In this document: piece by piece, positions 47,961-57,090 of the stretch
How positions within the stretch are numbered: the first letter of the stretch is position 1
How the letters are laid out: each line of letters opens with the position of its first letter
DNA from: Serratia silvae
Lineage (GTDB): Bacteria; Pseudomonadota; Gammaproteobacteria; Enterobacterales; Enterobacteriaceae
NCBI RefSeq assembly: GCF_023282985.1
Contig: NZ_JAGQDC010000001.1
Span: 1-64,000 of the forward strand
Length of the DNA: 64,000 nt
Direction: 5' to 3'
Translations under genes and position numbers: made by a program
The notes under the pieces: model-generated
What the model saw: the letters and a program-made list of their open reading frames with translations, nothing else
What the model was told of the DNA's origin: nothing
Database searches by the model: none

Positions 47961-49211
47961 ATGGTTAGGCCAATAGGTATCGATCTTTTTTCTGGTGCGG
48001 GTGGAATGTCCTTAGGTTTCGAAAAGGCAGGCTTCGATATTGCAGCATCTGTTGAAATAGATCCGATCCATTGTGCTACACATAGATATAATTTCCCTCT
48101 CTGTACTACTATTTGTTCCAGTGTCGAAAACTTATCGGGTAATGATATTAGAAAGCTAGCCAGCTTAGAAGGAAAAGAAATAGACGTTGTATTTGGTGGT
48201 GCGCCTTGCCAAGGTTTTTCATTAATTGGAAAAAGGGCTTTAGATGACCCTAGAAACCAGTTGGTCTCTCATTTTGTTAGGTTGGTCAATGAGTTATCCC
48301 CTAAATACTGTGTCTTTGAAAATGTTAAAGGATTAACTATTGGTAAACATGCAAAATTCCTTAGTGAAATTATCGAGTCATTAAATGAGGCCGGTTATAA
48401 GGTTCTTACACCTTACAAAGTTTTGAATGCTTCTAAATTTGGAGTTCCCCAGAGTAGAGAAAGATTATTTTTAATTGCCGCTAAGCGGGGACAAGAGTTA
48501 CCCTCTTATCCACAATCTGTAGAGCATTCTGTAACAGTAGGAGAAGCAATATCGGATCTCCCTGACGCTGATACATTTCCTGAGCTTAAAAAACAAGACT
48601 TTGTTCAAACTAACTGGACTACAAAATCTAAATATGCTCGGATCCTTCGTGGTCTTGAGAAAGATAAAAATGATTATGGATACGAGCGTGATTTTAATAA
48701 GAGTTTATTAAGTTCAAGTTTAAGAACAGAACATACGCAGTTATCTCAAGATAGATTTATTGCGACCCCAAATGGTGAAACTGAGCCTGTGAGTAGGTTT
48801 AGAAAACTTGATTTGAATGGTCTGTGTAATACTTTACGGGCAGGTACTGATAGTGCCCGTGGTGCATTTACCTCACCCCGTCCTATTCATCCTACATTGC
48901 CACGAGTTATTACTGTGCGTGAAGCTGCCCGTTTACACTCTTATCCGGATTGGTTTAGGTTTCATAGCACAAAATGGCATGGGTTTAGGCAATTAGGTAA
49001 TAGTGTTCCTCCATATTTGGCTAGAGCTGTTGCTTCAGTGATTATTGATAAGCTGAATATAACGCCTACAAAACCAGAGAATGTTGTAAAGCTTGTGGAT
49101 GACTGGCTATTAACGGTTGATATGAAAACTGCTGCAAAACTCTTCGAAGTTCCAGCCGATACCATAGCCCAAAGAACTCGGAAAGAAAAAAAGGAAACTA
49201 TCAATGAGTAA
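47961..49211 (+). CDS. DNA (cytosine-5) methyltransferase of a type II restriction-modification pair
   Basis: ATG 47961 after TGAGG gives 416 residues; upstream in-frame codons to 47877 have no homology. It methylates cytosine C5 in an unknown recognition site. Motif I is DLFSGAGGMSLGF, motif IV GGAPCQGFS with catalytic Cys83, motif VI FENVKG, motif VIII QSRERLFLIA and motif X RQLGNSVPP, with the variable target-recognition region about 235-330. The gene is much more AT-rich than its chromosomal neighbours and overlaps the next gene by eight bases, which indicates acquired cargo of the leuX island. Confidence 0.93.
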   Translation: MVRPIGIDLFSGAGGMSLGFEKAGFDIAASVEIDPIHCATHRYNFPLCTTICSSVENLSGNDIRKLASLEGKEIDVVFGGAPCQGFSLIGKRALDDPRNQLVSHFVRLVNELSPKYCVFENVKGLTIGKHAKFLSEIIESLNEAGYKVLTPYKVLNASKFGVPQSRERLFLIAAKRGQELPSYPQSVEHSVTVGEAISDLPDADTFPELKKQDFVQTNWTTKSKYARILRGLEKDKNDYGYERDFNKSLLSSSLRTEHTQLSQDRFIATPNGETEPVSRFRKLDLNGLCNTLRAGTDSARGAFTSPRPIHPTLPRVITVREAARLHSYPDWFRFHSTKWHGFRQLGNSVPPYLARAVASVIIDKLNITPTKPENVVKLVDDWLLTVDMKTAAKLFEVPADTIAQRTRKEKKETINE

Positions 49212-50001
49212 GAGTAATAATTATCTCGCCATCATTGAGAAAATATTTTTCTCCCATTATCAAGAAGGGATGCGAGAATTTGAATTTAATAGAACAGAAA
49301 TCGGGGTGATGGCTACCGAATTGGGGGTTGATATCCCCAAAAATTTGGGTGATGTTATTTATTCAGTAAGATACAGGATTGATCTTCCTGAAAAAATTGT
49401 CAACACGGCTGAGGCTGGTTACGAATGGATAATTAGTGGGGTTAAAAGAGCAGGTTATAAATTCCATCAAGTCAAGATGAACAGGGTCGTGCCAAGAGAT
49501 GATCTGGTGACGATAAAAATACCAGATGCGACACCTGAGATAATCGAGCGTTATGCTTTAAGCGATGAGCAAGCGTTGTTGGCTAAAGTTCGTTACAACA
49601 GGCTTATTGATACATTTCTTGGCATTACTGCATCCTCTCTCCAAAATCATCTAAGGACCACTGTCAAGGGGGTTGGTCAAATAGAAATAGATGAGATATA
49701 TGTTGCGGTAGATAAATATGGGAGGCAATTCGTTATACCAGTGCAAGCTAAAGGTGGTAACGATAAGCATGCTGTAGTTCAGACTAAACAGGATATTTTA
49801 TGCTGTGCTGAGAAATTTCCTCAATTAATTTGCAAAGCTGTTTCTGCTCAGTTTATGGCAGATAATAAAATCGCAATGTTTGAGTTAGTTGTACAAGATG
49901 ATGAAGTTAAGATTGTTGATGAAAAACATTACTTACTTGTTTCTGCATCAAATATAACTGATGGTGATATTATCCAATATAGTCAGTTAGCAAAACCATA
50001 G
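49204..50001 (+). CDS. probable restriction endonuclease paired with the cytosine methyltransferase
   Basis: This 265-residue cytosolic protein overlaps the methyltransferase stop by eight bases. Residues 161-183 read IEIDEIYVAVD, a strand break, then FVIPVQAKGG, fitting a PD-(D/E)XK-like core with Asp163/Glu164 or Asp170 and the Gln181-x-Lys183 variant of the (D/E)xK element. The N-terminal half looks like a helical DNA-recognition domain (YSVRYRIDLPEKI). Position and motif make it the likely cognate nuclease; I cannot name its specificity. Codon use is AT-rich like its partner. Confidence 0.75.
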   Translation: MSKSNNYLAIIEKIFFSHYQEGMREFEFNRTEIGVMATELGVDIPKNLGDVIYSVRYRIDLPEKIVNTAEAGYEWIISGVKRAGYKFHQVKMNRVVPRDDLVTIKIPDATPEIIERYALSDEQALLAKVRYNRLIDTFLGITASSLQNHLRTTVKGVGQIEIDEIYVAVDKYGRQFVIPVQAKGGNDKHAVVQTKQDILCCAEKFPQLICKAVSAQFMADNKIAMFELVVQDDEVKIVDEKHYLLVSASNITDGDIIQYSQLAKP

Positions 50002-50005
50002 CCTT

Positions 50006-50302
50006 TTAGCCGAGGCGCACAATGCTACCCCCATCACGCCTGCCCATTCGGCCCCAGTGATCGGGACTGGAGTCGCCAAATATGCTGAATTTATCCCGTG
50101 GATGAGTGGGGTGTTGGGCTCCTTCGAATAAATGGATTTCTGGATCAAGTTGCAAACGATTGAGGTCGGGATCGGTCAGTGCTAGAGGATCATACTGAAA
50201 TTCAAATAACTCTCGCGTACGAGTTTGTCGGCTATGCAGGAAGCCAATTCGCTTTGGCCCGCGCATTCCATCCCAGTCTGCATATACCCCGATCATTGCC
50301 AT
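50006..50302 (-). pseudogene. hipA: hipA remnant: N-terminal part of a HipA-type kinase toxin
   Basis: The 98 codons match the start of HipA-like serine/threonine kinases (VYADWDGMRGPKRIGFLHS, ELFEFQYDPLAL, FGDSSPDHWGRM) and stop soon after, where an intact protein continues for over 300 residues with the kinase fold. The last dozen residues are unrelated, and the stop lies five bases from the end of the restriction gene, so the break coincides with the edge of the inserted restriction-modification pair. Not functional as a kinase. Confidence 0.8.
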
Positions 50303-50358
50303 CGTTAACTTCCTTTGATTGACTTCTTCAATGGTTTTAACAGGGCAGCCCGATCAGC

Positions 50359-50775
50359 CTACGTTGTGCCTGTCACTTTGTGGGCCGTATTGTTTGTTAC
50401 GGGGCCAGCTTTCGTTGTTGTAGCTGCCTGCTTATCTGATCCTTCGTACCTGTAGGCAACCTCAGAGCGCGGCTTTTTGTCTACCGGTGCTTTACTCGGT
50501 TTTGCCTGGGAAGTGAATACGATATTGCTCTTTATCAGCCGAGAATCCTGAAGTTGGCGGCCTAGTTGATCTTCGGTTGCCAACTGATTCAGATCGCTTT
50601 CAAGCCCTAACACCTGCATGACAGACAGATATGCGCCTATAGTAACTCCTGCTCCCCCTGCTTCAAGTGAGCGCAGCGTCGTCATTGGCGACATACCTGC
50701 CCGTTCTGCCACCTGTTTGGCCGTCAGTTTGCGCCGAAGACCCGCAAGCTTCAGCCTCTCACCAAAAAGTCTGGC
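50359..50775 (-). pseudogene. hipB: hipB-like XRE-family antitoxin, start codon region lost
   Basis: The frame encodes an XRE helix-turn-helix ([19 protein letters not shown] then [27 protein letters not shown]) followed by a basic, Thr/Lys-rich tail of about 60 residues. A TAG lies just upstream (50776-50778) and no ATG, GTG or TTG precedes the helix-turn-helix; the first start is GTG 50712, inside it. It lies 56 bases before the hipA remnant on the same strand, so this was a hipBA module, now cut at both ends. Confidence 0.7.
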
Positions 50776-50907
50776 CTAACGAAGCGTTCTTGCCTTAGTA
50801 GGCATGTTCCGTGGTTTCTTGAAGCGCTCTTTTTTGCCTACGAGGACTGGACTAACAGGGAGTGATGCTTATCATGTGATCGAGACTACAGATCTAGAGA
50901 ATGTGCT

Positions 50908-51543
50908 ATGCAACATATTATTGAAGGTTTCCTCAGTTTCCAGAAAGAGATTTTCCCTCAGCGTAAGGAACTCTTCCGCAGCCTTGCCTCCAGCCAGAAC
51001 CCTAAAGCGCTTTTTATTTCGTGTTCTGACAGCCGCCTGGTACCCGAGCTTGTGACTCAGCAAGAGCCGGGGCAGCTTTTTGTTATCCGTAACGCAGGCA
51101 ACATCGTCCCTTCCTTTGGCCCGGAGCCGGGTGGGGTGTCCGCGACCATCGAATACGCGGTTGTGGCGCTAGGCGTTACTGATATCGTGATTTGCGGCCA
51201 CTCGAACTGCGGCGCCATGAAGGCTATAGCTTCCTGTCAGTGCCTTGACCCGATGCCTGCTGTTGCCCACTGGCTGCACTATGCGGACGCGGCAAAAGCG
51301 GTGGTAGAGAAGAAAACCTGGGATAGCGAAATTGACAAAGTTAACGCTATGGTTGAAGAGAACGTTATAGCCCAGCTAAATAATATTAAGACTCACCCGT
51401 CCGTTGCCGTTGGTCTACGTGACAATGCCCTACGCCTGCACGGCTGGGTGTACGATATCGAAAGTGGCGAGATCCGCACGCTGGATAAAAACACGAAGAA
51501 TTTCGTTTCGTTGGCAGATAACCCCGAGGTCTATTTCGAATAA
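50908..51543 (+). CDS. cynT: beta-class carbonic anhydrase
   Basis: This 211-residue cytoplasmic zinc enzyme interconverts CO2 and bicarbonate. The zinc ligands and active-site dyad are visible: Cys39 with the Asp-Arg pair in [10 protein letters not shown], and His98-x-x-Cys101 in [28 protein letters not shown] completes the family signature. It is closer to CynT than to Can in length and motif, but no cyanase gene adjoins it, so a role in bicarbonate supply is as likely. It lies between the island remnants and the quorum-sensing genes. Confidence 0.93.
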   Translation: MQHIIEGFLSFQKEIFPQRKELFRSLASSQNPKALFISCSDSRLVPELVTQQEPGQLFVIRNAGNIVPSFGPEPGGVSATIEYAVVALGVTDIVICGHSNCGAMKAIASCQCLDPMPAVAHWLHYADAAKAVVEKKTWDSEIDKVNAMVEENVIAQLNNIKTHPSVAVGLRDNALRLHGWVYDIESGEIRTLDKNTKNFVSLADNPEVYFE

Positions 51544-51590
51544 AATGATGCCTGGCTATGAAAACTCGGTGCTTTCGGCCAGGCGTGCTT

Positions 51591-51611
51591 ATCTGGTATA
51601 TTTGGCCAGGT
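51591..51611. promoter_or_regulatory. possible lux-box-like dyad upstream of luxR
   Basis: ATCTG (51591-51595) and CAGGT (51607-51611) enclose eleven bases, one more than the usual lux box, 34 bases before the luxR start. A regulator of EsaR/YenR type could bind here to control its own gene. Weak evidence. Confidence 0.35.
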
Positions 51612-51645
51612 GGAATTTATTTGAGTTGTCGGGGGTGAGCGGTTA

Positions 51646-52362
51646 ATGGAAAACGAAGAACATATCAGTAACATTATCAAACAGCACCTCGAAGCGGCAT
51701 TAAACGATCTCGGGGAACTCATCTGGGCGTATGTGGTGTTATCCAAAAAAGATATGTCCTGTATCTTTGGGGTAACTAACTATCCCGGTGAATGGGTAGA
51801 ACATTATAAAGCCAATGGTTTACAGTATACCGATCCAGTGGTGATCACAGCGCTGAACCGGCTAACGCCTTTTTCCTGGGATGAAAATCTGATGACGGGC
51901 GGAGGGTTTCATTTTTCCGCACTCTTCGAACGGGCCAGGAAGTTTGGTTTGAATAACGGCTATACGTTTGTATTGCATGATTATAATAATAACCTGGTCA
52001 CGTTATCTTTTATTCTTGCCCCTGAAACCAGAGCGGAAATAACCCAAACGCTGATCCAGAATAAAGGTGATATCTCCGTATTACTGGCGTCAGTACATGA
52101 GATTTATCTAACTTTGAATTCGCTGTCAGAAAAAAATGCCTCTCGCTCAGAAAAAAGCGCCCAATTTACCGAACGTGAAAACGAAATCCTCTACTGGGCC
52201 AGCGTGGGAAAAACCTACCAGGAAACGGGGATGATCCTGGGGATCACTACGCGTACGGTCAAGTTCCATATGGCCAATATCGTCAAAAAACTGGGGGTAG
52301 CAAATGCCCGGCATGCAATACGTCTAGGTGTGGAACTTCAGCTGATTAAACCGGTTAGTTGA
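51646..52362 (+). CDS. luxR: LuxR-family quorum-sensing regulator
   Basis: This 238-residue protein has an N-terminal acyl-homoserine-lactone-binding domain (about 15-160, with YPGEWVEHY and LQYTDPVVI carrying conserved Trp, Tyr and Asp of the ligand pocket) and a C-terminal GerE-type helix-turn-helix (about 170-230, FTERENEILYWASVGKTYQE and TRTVKFHMANIVKKL). The convergent partner at the next base is a luxI synthase, the arrangement of EsaR/SpnR-type systems, where the free regulator often binds DNA and the signal releases it. I use the general symbol luxR. Confidence 0.92.
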   Translation: MENEEHISNIIKQHLEAALNDLGELIWAYVVLSKKDMSCIFGVTNYPGEWVEHYKANGLQYTDPVVITALNRLTPFSWDENLMTGGGFHFSALFERARKFGLNNGYTFVLHDYNNNLVTLSFILAPETRAEITQTLIQNKGDISVLLASVHEIYLTLNSLSEKNASRSEKSAQFTERENEILYWASVGKTYQETGMILGITTRTVKFHMANIVKKLGVANARHAIRLGVELQLIKPVS

Positions 52363-53007
52363 TTACAGAGAAGGCTCAGCCGCCAGCGGCCAGTCGTTCA
52401 GCCTGGCTTCGTCCGCTGTGCTGTGCTTGCTGAATATCCTGGCTTTTAGCTTCCTTTGGCTCTCAGGATCGACATGGCCGAGCAGCAGATAGACCGGCTC
52501 ATTTTTCTCGGAAACACCGGTTTCCAACACGGTGACATTCCAGCCGGAGGTTCTGATGATATGCATCATCGGATGGCTGGCGACGGCAAGAATGCCATCA
52601 TAGTGGTGCTGCCGCGCATAGTTAATCAGCGAGAGAAACAAAGCCATAGTGACGGGAAACTTACGGCCTAACAGCGAGTGGGTTCTTTCTTTATCCACGA
52701 AGAAACGTGTGGATTCAATGTAATTACCTTCTGGGATGCTGACATTGTTAAAGAATGAGGAGAATGTACTGTTCAACATATTATGGTGTTTCATGTCGAT
52801 CATCCTGGTTCCGCATATAATCATGCCATTCTCTACGCCAAAAATATAGTTGGTCTTGTCATTATCAAACTGATCGACCTCCTTGCCGTCAGAACAGTCT
52901 ACTGCCCATTGTAGCCTGTCTTTAAAAGTATTTTTTCTTAACATAAAGAGATCTTCAGATTTCTCATTGCTCATTGAAGAGTAGTTAACGCTGTAGATAT
53001 TAAACAT
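52363..53007 (-). CDS. luxI: LuxI-family acyl-homoserine-lactone synthase
   Basis: ATG 53007 follows CAGGTGAC and gives 214 residues; the frame extends upstream to 53088 without homology. It makes an N-acyl-homoserine lactone from SAM and acyl-ACP. Conserved residues are seen in MLRKNTFKDRLQW (the R-x-x-x-F-x-x-R-L-x-W core), DQFDND, GTRMI and IESTRFFVD. The stop is adjacent to the luxR stop with no gap. Acyl-chain length cannot be read from sequence. Confidence 0.93.
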   Translation of the reverse strand: MFNIYSVNYSSMSNEKSEDLFMLRKNTFKDRLQWAVDCSDGKEVDQFDNDKTNYIFGVENGMIICGTRMIDMKHHNMLNSTFSSFFNNVSIPEGNYIESTRFFVDKERTHSLLGRKFPVTMALFLSLINYARQHHYDGILAVASHPMMHIIRTSGWNVTVLETGVSEKNEPVYLLLGHVDPESQRKLKARIFSKHSTADEARLNDWPLAAEPSL

Positions 53008-53359
53008 AATGTCACCTGCGAATGAATATATAGAGATAAGTTCATCCGGTAACATCAGTGAAGTTTCTTTAAGAGCATGCCGGTACACAGGGATGATAAT
53101 ACTTTTTAATAGATTTAAGCTAACCTTATTATAGGAATTAACTGGTTTTTAGCCGGTGTTGGGGAAGGCGTTTTAGGCGACACTCTGGGCTTAAAAGTGA
53201 TATGTTTCTTACCGCGTGTGAGTCTGAGGGGGTTGCAAGCAATGCGATCGTAGTAACGGCAACTTTTACCCATTTTTTACATCTTTATACAGATAACAGA
53301 CAACTCGCCGGACGATAGGGGCAAGAATAGATGCGATTCTTTTGACAAGGAGCTTCACC
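53008..53359. other. divergent promoter region of luxI and the VWA operon
   Basis: On the minus strand a perfect TATAAT at 53128-53133 probably belongs to luxI. An imperfect dyad ACTGG-N7-CCGGT at 53141-53157 overlaps where its -35 would be and could be a regulator site. The right half contains the VWA operon promoter, perhaps near TTTACATCTTTATACAG at 53275. No gene is seen. Confidence 0.45.
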
Positions 53360-54691
53360 ATGGATCTGAAATGTATTTTTGCGTTATTCACCCTGTCTGT
53401 GTTGCCATGGAGTGCCAGTGCAGCCCCGGCAGCCCCCAAGGTCGTCGTAAAGTCTGAAGTTGCTTCGCCTGTGGTGTTGGAAAATACCCAAGATAAGAAC
53501 TACCTGAAAATCTCGTTGGTGGGCTATCCGCTGCCGCAGGAAAAACGCAGCCCGATCAATCTGGCGCTGGTCATCGACCGCTCTACCTCAATGAGTGGCG
53601 ATCGCATCGAAAACGCCAGAAAGGCGGCGATCGCCGCTGTTAACATGCTCAACGATAATGACACGCTTTCGGTCGTAGCCTACGACTCTGGGGTTGAGGT
53701 GGTGATCCCGGCTACCAAGGTTAAAGATAAAAAGCAGCTGATTAATAAAATCAACCAGAGCATTGAACCGCGTGGGATGACGGCGCTGTTTGCCGGGGTG
53801 AGCAAGGGCATCGATCAGGTAAGCAAACATCTGGATAAAGAGCAGGTTAACCGCATTGTTTTGCTCTCCGACGGGCAGGCCAACGTTGGGCCAACCTCCA
53901 ACAGTGAACTGGCCGAGCTGGCCAAACTGGCGGCCAAGCAAGGTATCGCCATTACCACCATCGGCATTGGTGATGGTTACAATGAAGACCTGATGACCAC
54001 CATTGCCGGCTATAGTGATGGTAATCATGCCTTTGTTGAGCAATCCAGCGATTTGGAAAAGACTTTCGCCCACGAGTTTAACGATGCCATGTCCGTGGTG
54101 GCGCAGGACGTGGTGGTGGTGATCAAGACAGCCGATAAGGTCACACCGGTTCGTCTGTTGGGGCGTGATGGCAGCATCAGCGGCAACACGGTCACCGTAA
54201 AACTGAACCAGTTATATTCCAATCAGGAAAAATATGTTCTGCTGGAAGTGATCCCGGCCAAGGGCAGCAACGCCCAGAGTAAACCGTTGGCCGATGTGAA
54301 CGTGCGTTACGCCAACCTGAGTACCAAGCAGGTTGATACCTTTGATGAAAAAGTGGCTGTACGTTATAGCCAATCCGCTAAGGACGTCAGCGCAGCGCAG
54401 GTTGATGATGTGTTGGTAGATTCGGCCATTCAGAAGGCAGCGATTGAAAATGAGCGTGCGGTAGAGCTGATGGATGCAGGCAAAATGGAAGAGGCCAAAC
54501 AGGTATTTAGCGCTAACGCGGCAGCACTGGAAAGTCTACCCGTCAGCGCCGCCCCAGCCAGACAAAAAGCCGAAGCCAGCGCGCAGAAGAACAAAGACCT
54601 GATGGGTAAAATGGAGAGCGACAGCAAGGAATCGACCCGTAAGGCAGTGAAAGAGCAGAACTACAACATCAAAACCCAGAAGAACCAGTAG
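53360..54691 (+). CDS. exported von Willebrand factor A-domain protein
   Basis: ATG 53360 after AAGGAG gives 443 residues. Residues 1-21 are a signal peptide ending ASA. A VWA domain (about 65-240) has an intact metal-ion-dependent adhesion site: Asp73-x-Ser75-x-Ser77 in IDRSTSMSG, a Thr in GMTALF and Asp in LSDGQANVG. A beta-rich middle and a highly charged helical C-terminus (about 360-443) follow. The relatives are YfbK-like periplasmic proteins of unclear function. A histidine kinase starts 11 bases downstream, so this may be a periplasmic partner or sensor component. No membrane anchor after the signal. Confidence 0.85.
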   Translation: MDLKCIFALFTLSVLPWSASAAPAAPKVVVKSEVASPVVLENTQDKNYLKISLVGYPLPQEKRSPINLALVIDRSTSMSGDRIENARKAAIAAVNMLNDNDTLSVVAYDSGVEVVIPATKVKDKKQLINKINQSIEPRGMTALFAGVSKGIDQVSKHLDKEQVNRIVLLSDGQANVGPTSNSELAELAKLAAKQGIAITTIGIGDGYNEDLMTTIAGYSDGNHAFVEQSSDLEKTFAHEFNDAMSVVAQDVVVVIKTADKVTPVRLLGRDGSISGNTVTVKLNQLYSNQEKYVLLEVIPAKGSNAQSKPLADVNVRYANLSTKQVDTFDEKVAVRYSQSAKDVSAAQVDDVLVDSAIQKAAIENERAVELMDAGKMEEAKQVFSANAAALESLPVSAAPARQKAEASAQKNKDLMGKMESDSKESTRKAVKEQNYNIKTQKNQ

Positions 54692-54702
54692 CAGGGAGCC
54701 TA

Positions 54703-56220
54703 ATGAGCCAGCGTACTTCCAGAAGTTTGACGGTTTTTATCATCATCACCGTGGCGGTCTTCAGCCTGATCGCCTATCTGGGAGTGCGCACCCTTGAGCA
54801 CGAAGTGCTGTTACGCCATTACCAATCCCAGACCATGGCGCAGACGCGCGTCATGCAGGCCAGCGACAACGTCATGGATATCCTGCGGCAGAAAGCGACG
54901 CGGCTGGACGCGATCACCGACTACATTCAACCAAATGAGCAGGCGCTCAAGGAGCTGGTCGAGAAGGATTACGACATTGATGGCGTGTTTGTCCTGCAGA
55001 AAAATCGTTTGCTGTACCCCAATGAAAACGGCCCGCTGAGCCAAAAAGAGCTCGCCTGGGTTCAGGCCATCACGCCGTTGGTGAACGATCCTTCCTTGCT
55101 TTACGGCCACAATGTAAAAAGTGAAATGGCGATCCCACAATCTGGTTGGTACATCACCGGTGAGGTGCAGGAGCCGCTGCTGATCTACTGGCGCAATATC
55201 GGCAGCGATACCATCGGATTTCGGATCCCTTATATCAAGCTGTTGTCGGACGTGATTAATACGATCAACGTCGATTTTGGCAGCGATACGCTGGTGCTGG
55301 TAGAGAACGGACGCCGATTGTACCAAAGCAATCCTTATATCGTGCTGGATAATCAGCAGCCGCTGGCCGAACAGAGCCTGCCTTATCCGCTTACCGGCTG
55401 GCAGGTGAGCTATTACGGCAAAGCGGCCAGCACTACGGCGGTCTACCTGTGGGGCGGGGCGTTTATCCTGCTAATGCTGGCCATCATGGGCTTGATCATT
55501 TTCCGCCTTTACCGGGAATACACCCAGACGGCACGGCTGGCGCGCCAGCAGGTGGGTTTTGTCAGTCAGGTGTCCCACGAGCTGAAAACGCCGCTGACCA
55601 ATATCACGCTGTATGCAGAGTTGCTGAAAGAAGAGCTGGATGAACAGCACGATGAAGGACTACGTTACCTGGACGTGATTATCGGTGAGAGCCAGCGCCT
55701 ATCGCGCCTGATCCAGAACATTTTGAGTTTTACCCGTGAGCCGAAGCTGCACATTCAGCCCATTGACCTCAACCCGCTGCTGGCGAAGATTGCTCAGACT
55801 TTTATGCTGTCATACCAGGCTAAGGGAATGGCGATTTCCCTCTCGTTAGGGGAAAACGTGGTGGTGCAGAGTGATATCGATCGCCTGACGCAGATTATCA
55901 ATAACCTGCTGAGCAACGCAGAGAAGTATGCCACGGCCGGGAAACAGGTCGATGTGCAGGTGGCGTGCAGTGCAGATTATGTCGATATTCACGTGCGGGA
56001 TTATGGTGCCGGTATCTCTGAGAAAGAGCTCAGGATGGTTTTCCTGCCCTTTTACCGGGTGAAGTCAGGTATTACCGAGGGCGTATCAGGCACCGGCATT
56101 GGCCTGACGATTGCCCAGCAGTTGGCGCACAGCCTGGGCGGGGAGATCCTGGTGGCTCCGCAGTCGCCTGGGGTGCGCTTCACCTTGCGGCTGGCACGTA
56201 ACCTGATTACAGCACCGTAG
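54703..56220 (+). CDS. sensor histidine kinase
   Basis: This 505-residue inner-membrane kinase has TM1 at about 10-28, a periplasmic sensor region (29-245, no family I recognise), and TM2 at about 246-268. The dimerisation and phosphoacceptor region has His292 in VSHELKTPLTN. The ATP-binding domain has the N box NNLLSNAEKYA, the G1 box RDYGAGIS and the G2 box GTGIGLTIA. It belongs to an operon with the VWA gene before it (11 bases) and an OmpR-type regulator 182 bases after. Confidence 0.92.
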   Translation: MSQRTSRSLTVFIIITVAVFSLIAYLGVRTLEHEVLLRHYQSQTMAQTRVMQASDNVMDILRQKATRLDAITDYIQPNEQALKELVEKDYDIDGVFVLQKNRLLYPNENGPLSQKELAWVQAITPLVNDPSLLYGHNVKSEMAIPQSGWYITGEVQEPLLIYWRNIGSDTIGFRIPYIKLLSDVINTINVDFGSDTLVLVENGRRLYQSNPYIVLDNQQPLAEQSLPYPLTGWQVSYYGKAASTTAVYLWGGAFILLMLAIMGLIIFRLYREYTQTARLARQQVGFVSQVSHELKTPLTNITLYAELLKEELDEQHDEGLRYLDVIIGESQRLSRLIQNILSFTREPKLHIQPIDLNPLLAKIAQTFMLSYQAKGMAISLSLGENVVVQSDIDRLTQIINNLLSNAEKYATAGKQVDVQVACSADYVDIHVRDYGAGISEKELRMVFLPFYRVKSGITEGVSGTGIGLTIAQQLAHSLGGEILVAPQSPGVRFTLRLARNLITAP

Positions 56221-56281
56221 CCGCTGTTTTTGGATAAGTGCCGCAGAGTGACTTCTATACCTGACAACAACCGCGCTCTAG

Positions 56282-56319
56282 CTCCCTCTCCTTTTTGGGG
56301 AGAGGGTTGGGATGAGGGG
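56282..56319 (+). repeat. dispersed palindromic repeat, CCCTCTCC family, copy 4
   Basis: CTCCCTCTCC, a short loop, GGGGAGAGGGTTGGGATGAG and a G-rich tail. It lies between the kinase and response-regulator genes and may lower expression of the second. Confidence 0.65.
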
Positions 56320-56402
56320 AAAACACAGCGCTGAAGCCGATGATATCGCCCGCGTCAGGCGGTAATCGCCACCGCTAATCGCATTAACCACAGGAAGTCG
56401 TA

Positions 56403-57086
56403 ATGAAAATACTGGTCGTTGAAGACGATACGAACATTCGCCAGGGATTGGTAGAAGCGCTCTCCCGTGAGGGTTACAGCCTGATCGCCGCAGAGAATGG
56501 CAAAGTGGCGCTGGAAATGTATCAGCAGGAAAAACCGGATTTTATCATCCTCGATATCATGATGCCGGAGCTGGATGGCTACGCGGTATGTCGGGAGATC
56601 CGCAAACAGGATGAGCAGATCCCGATTATCTTTCTATCCGCCAAGGATGAAGAGATCGACCGGGTGGTCGGGTTGGAGCTGGGAGCAGATGATTACATCA
56701 GCAAGCCGTTTGGCATTCACGAGATCCGCGCCAGGATCAAAACTATCGCCAGGCGTTGCCTGCGTAGCAAAACCGCGCAGCCAGATGCCAGCTTTGGCTT
56801 TGGTGATTTAACCGTGTACCCCAATGAGTTGTGCGCACTGCGCCAGACGGCGAGGTTGGAGCTTTCACTGCGCGAGGTGAAAATCCTGGAGTGCCTCTAT
56901 CAGCATAAAAACAAGGTCGTCACGCGCGAAATGCTGTTCGATGCCGCCTGGGGCTATGACTTCCTGCCTAACAGCCGCACGTTGGATCAGCATATCTCTA
57001 AGTTGCGCAAGACTATTGAGCTTGATGCGAATAATCCGTTGCTGATCCGCACCGTGCATGGGATGGGGTATCGGTACTTAGGGTGA
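56403..57086 (+). CDS. OmpR-family response regulator
   Basis: This 227-residue protein has a receiver domain (1-120) with acidic pair Asp8-Asp9 and phosphorylated Asp51 in FIILDIMMPELDGY, a signalling Lys in LSAKDEE, and an OmpR-type winged helix (about 130-227, TREMLFDAAWGYDFLPNSRT and RTVHGMGYRYLG). It is the natural partner of the kinase upstream. Its targets are unknown; the VWA operon itself is one candidate. Confidence 0.95.
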   Translation: MKILVVEDDTNIRQGLVEALSREGYSLIAAENGKVALEMYQQEKPDFIILDIMMPELDGYAVCREIRKQDEQIPIIFLSAKDEEIDRVVGLELGADDYISKPFGIHEIRARIKTIARRCLRSKTAQPDASFGFGDLTVYPNELCALRQTARLELSLREVKILECLYQHKNKVVTREMLFDAAWGYDFLPNSRTLDQHISKLRKTIELDANNPLLIRTVHGMGYRYLG

Positions 57087-57090
57087 GGAT

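Noticed and set aside
50872-51063. Minus-strand frame overlapping the carbonic anhydrase start
   Set aside because: Antisense to a well-supported gene with no family features.
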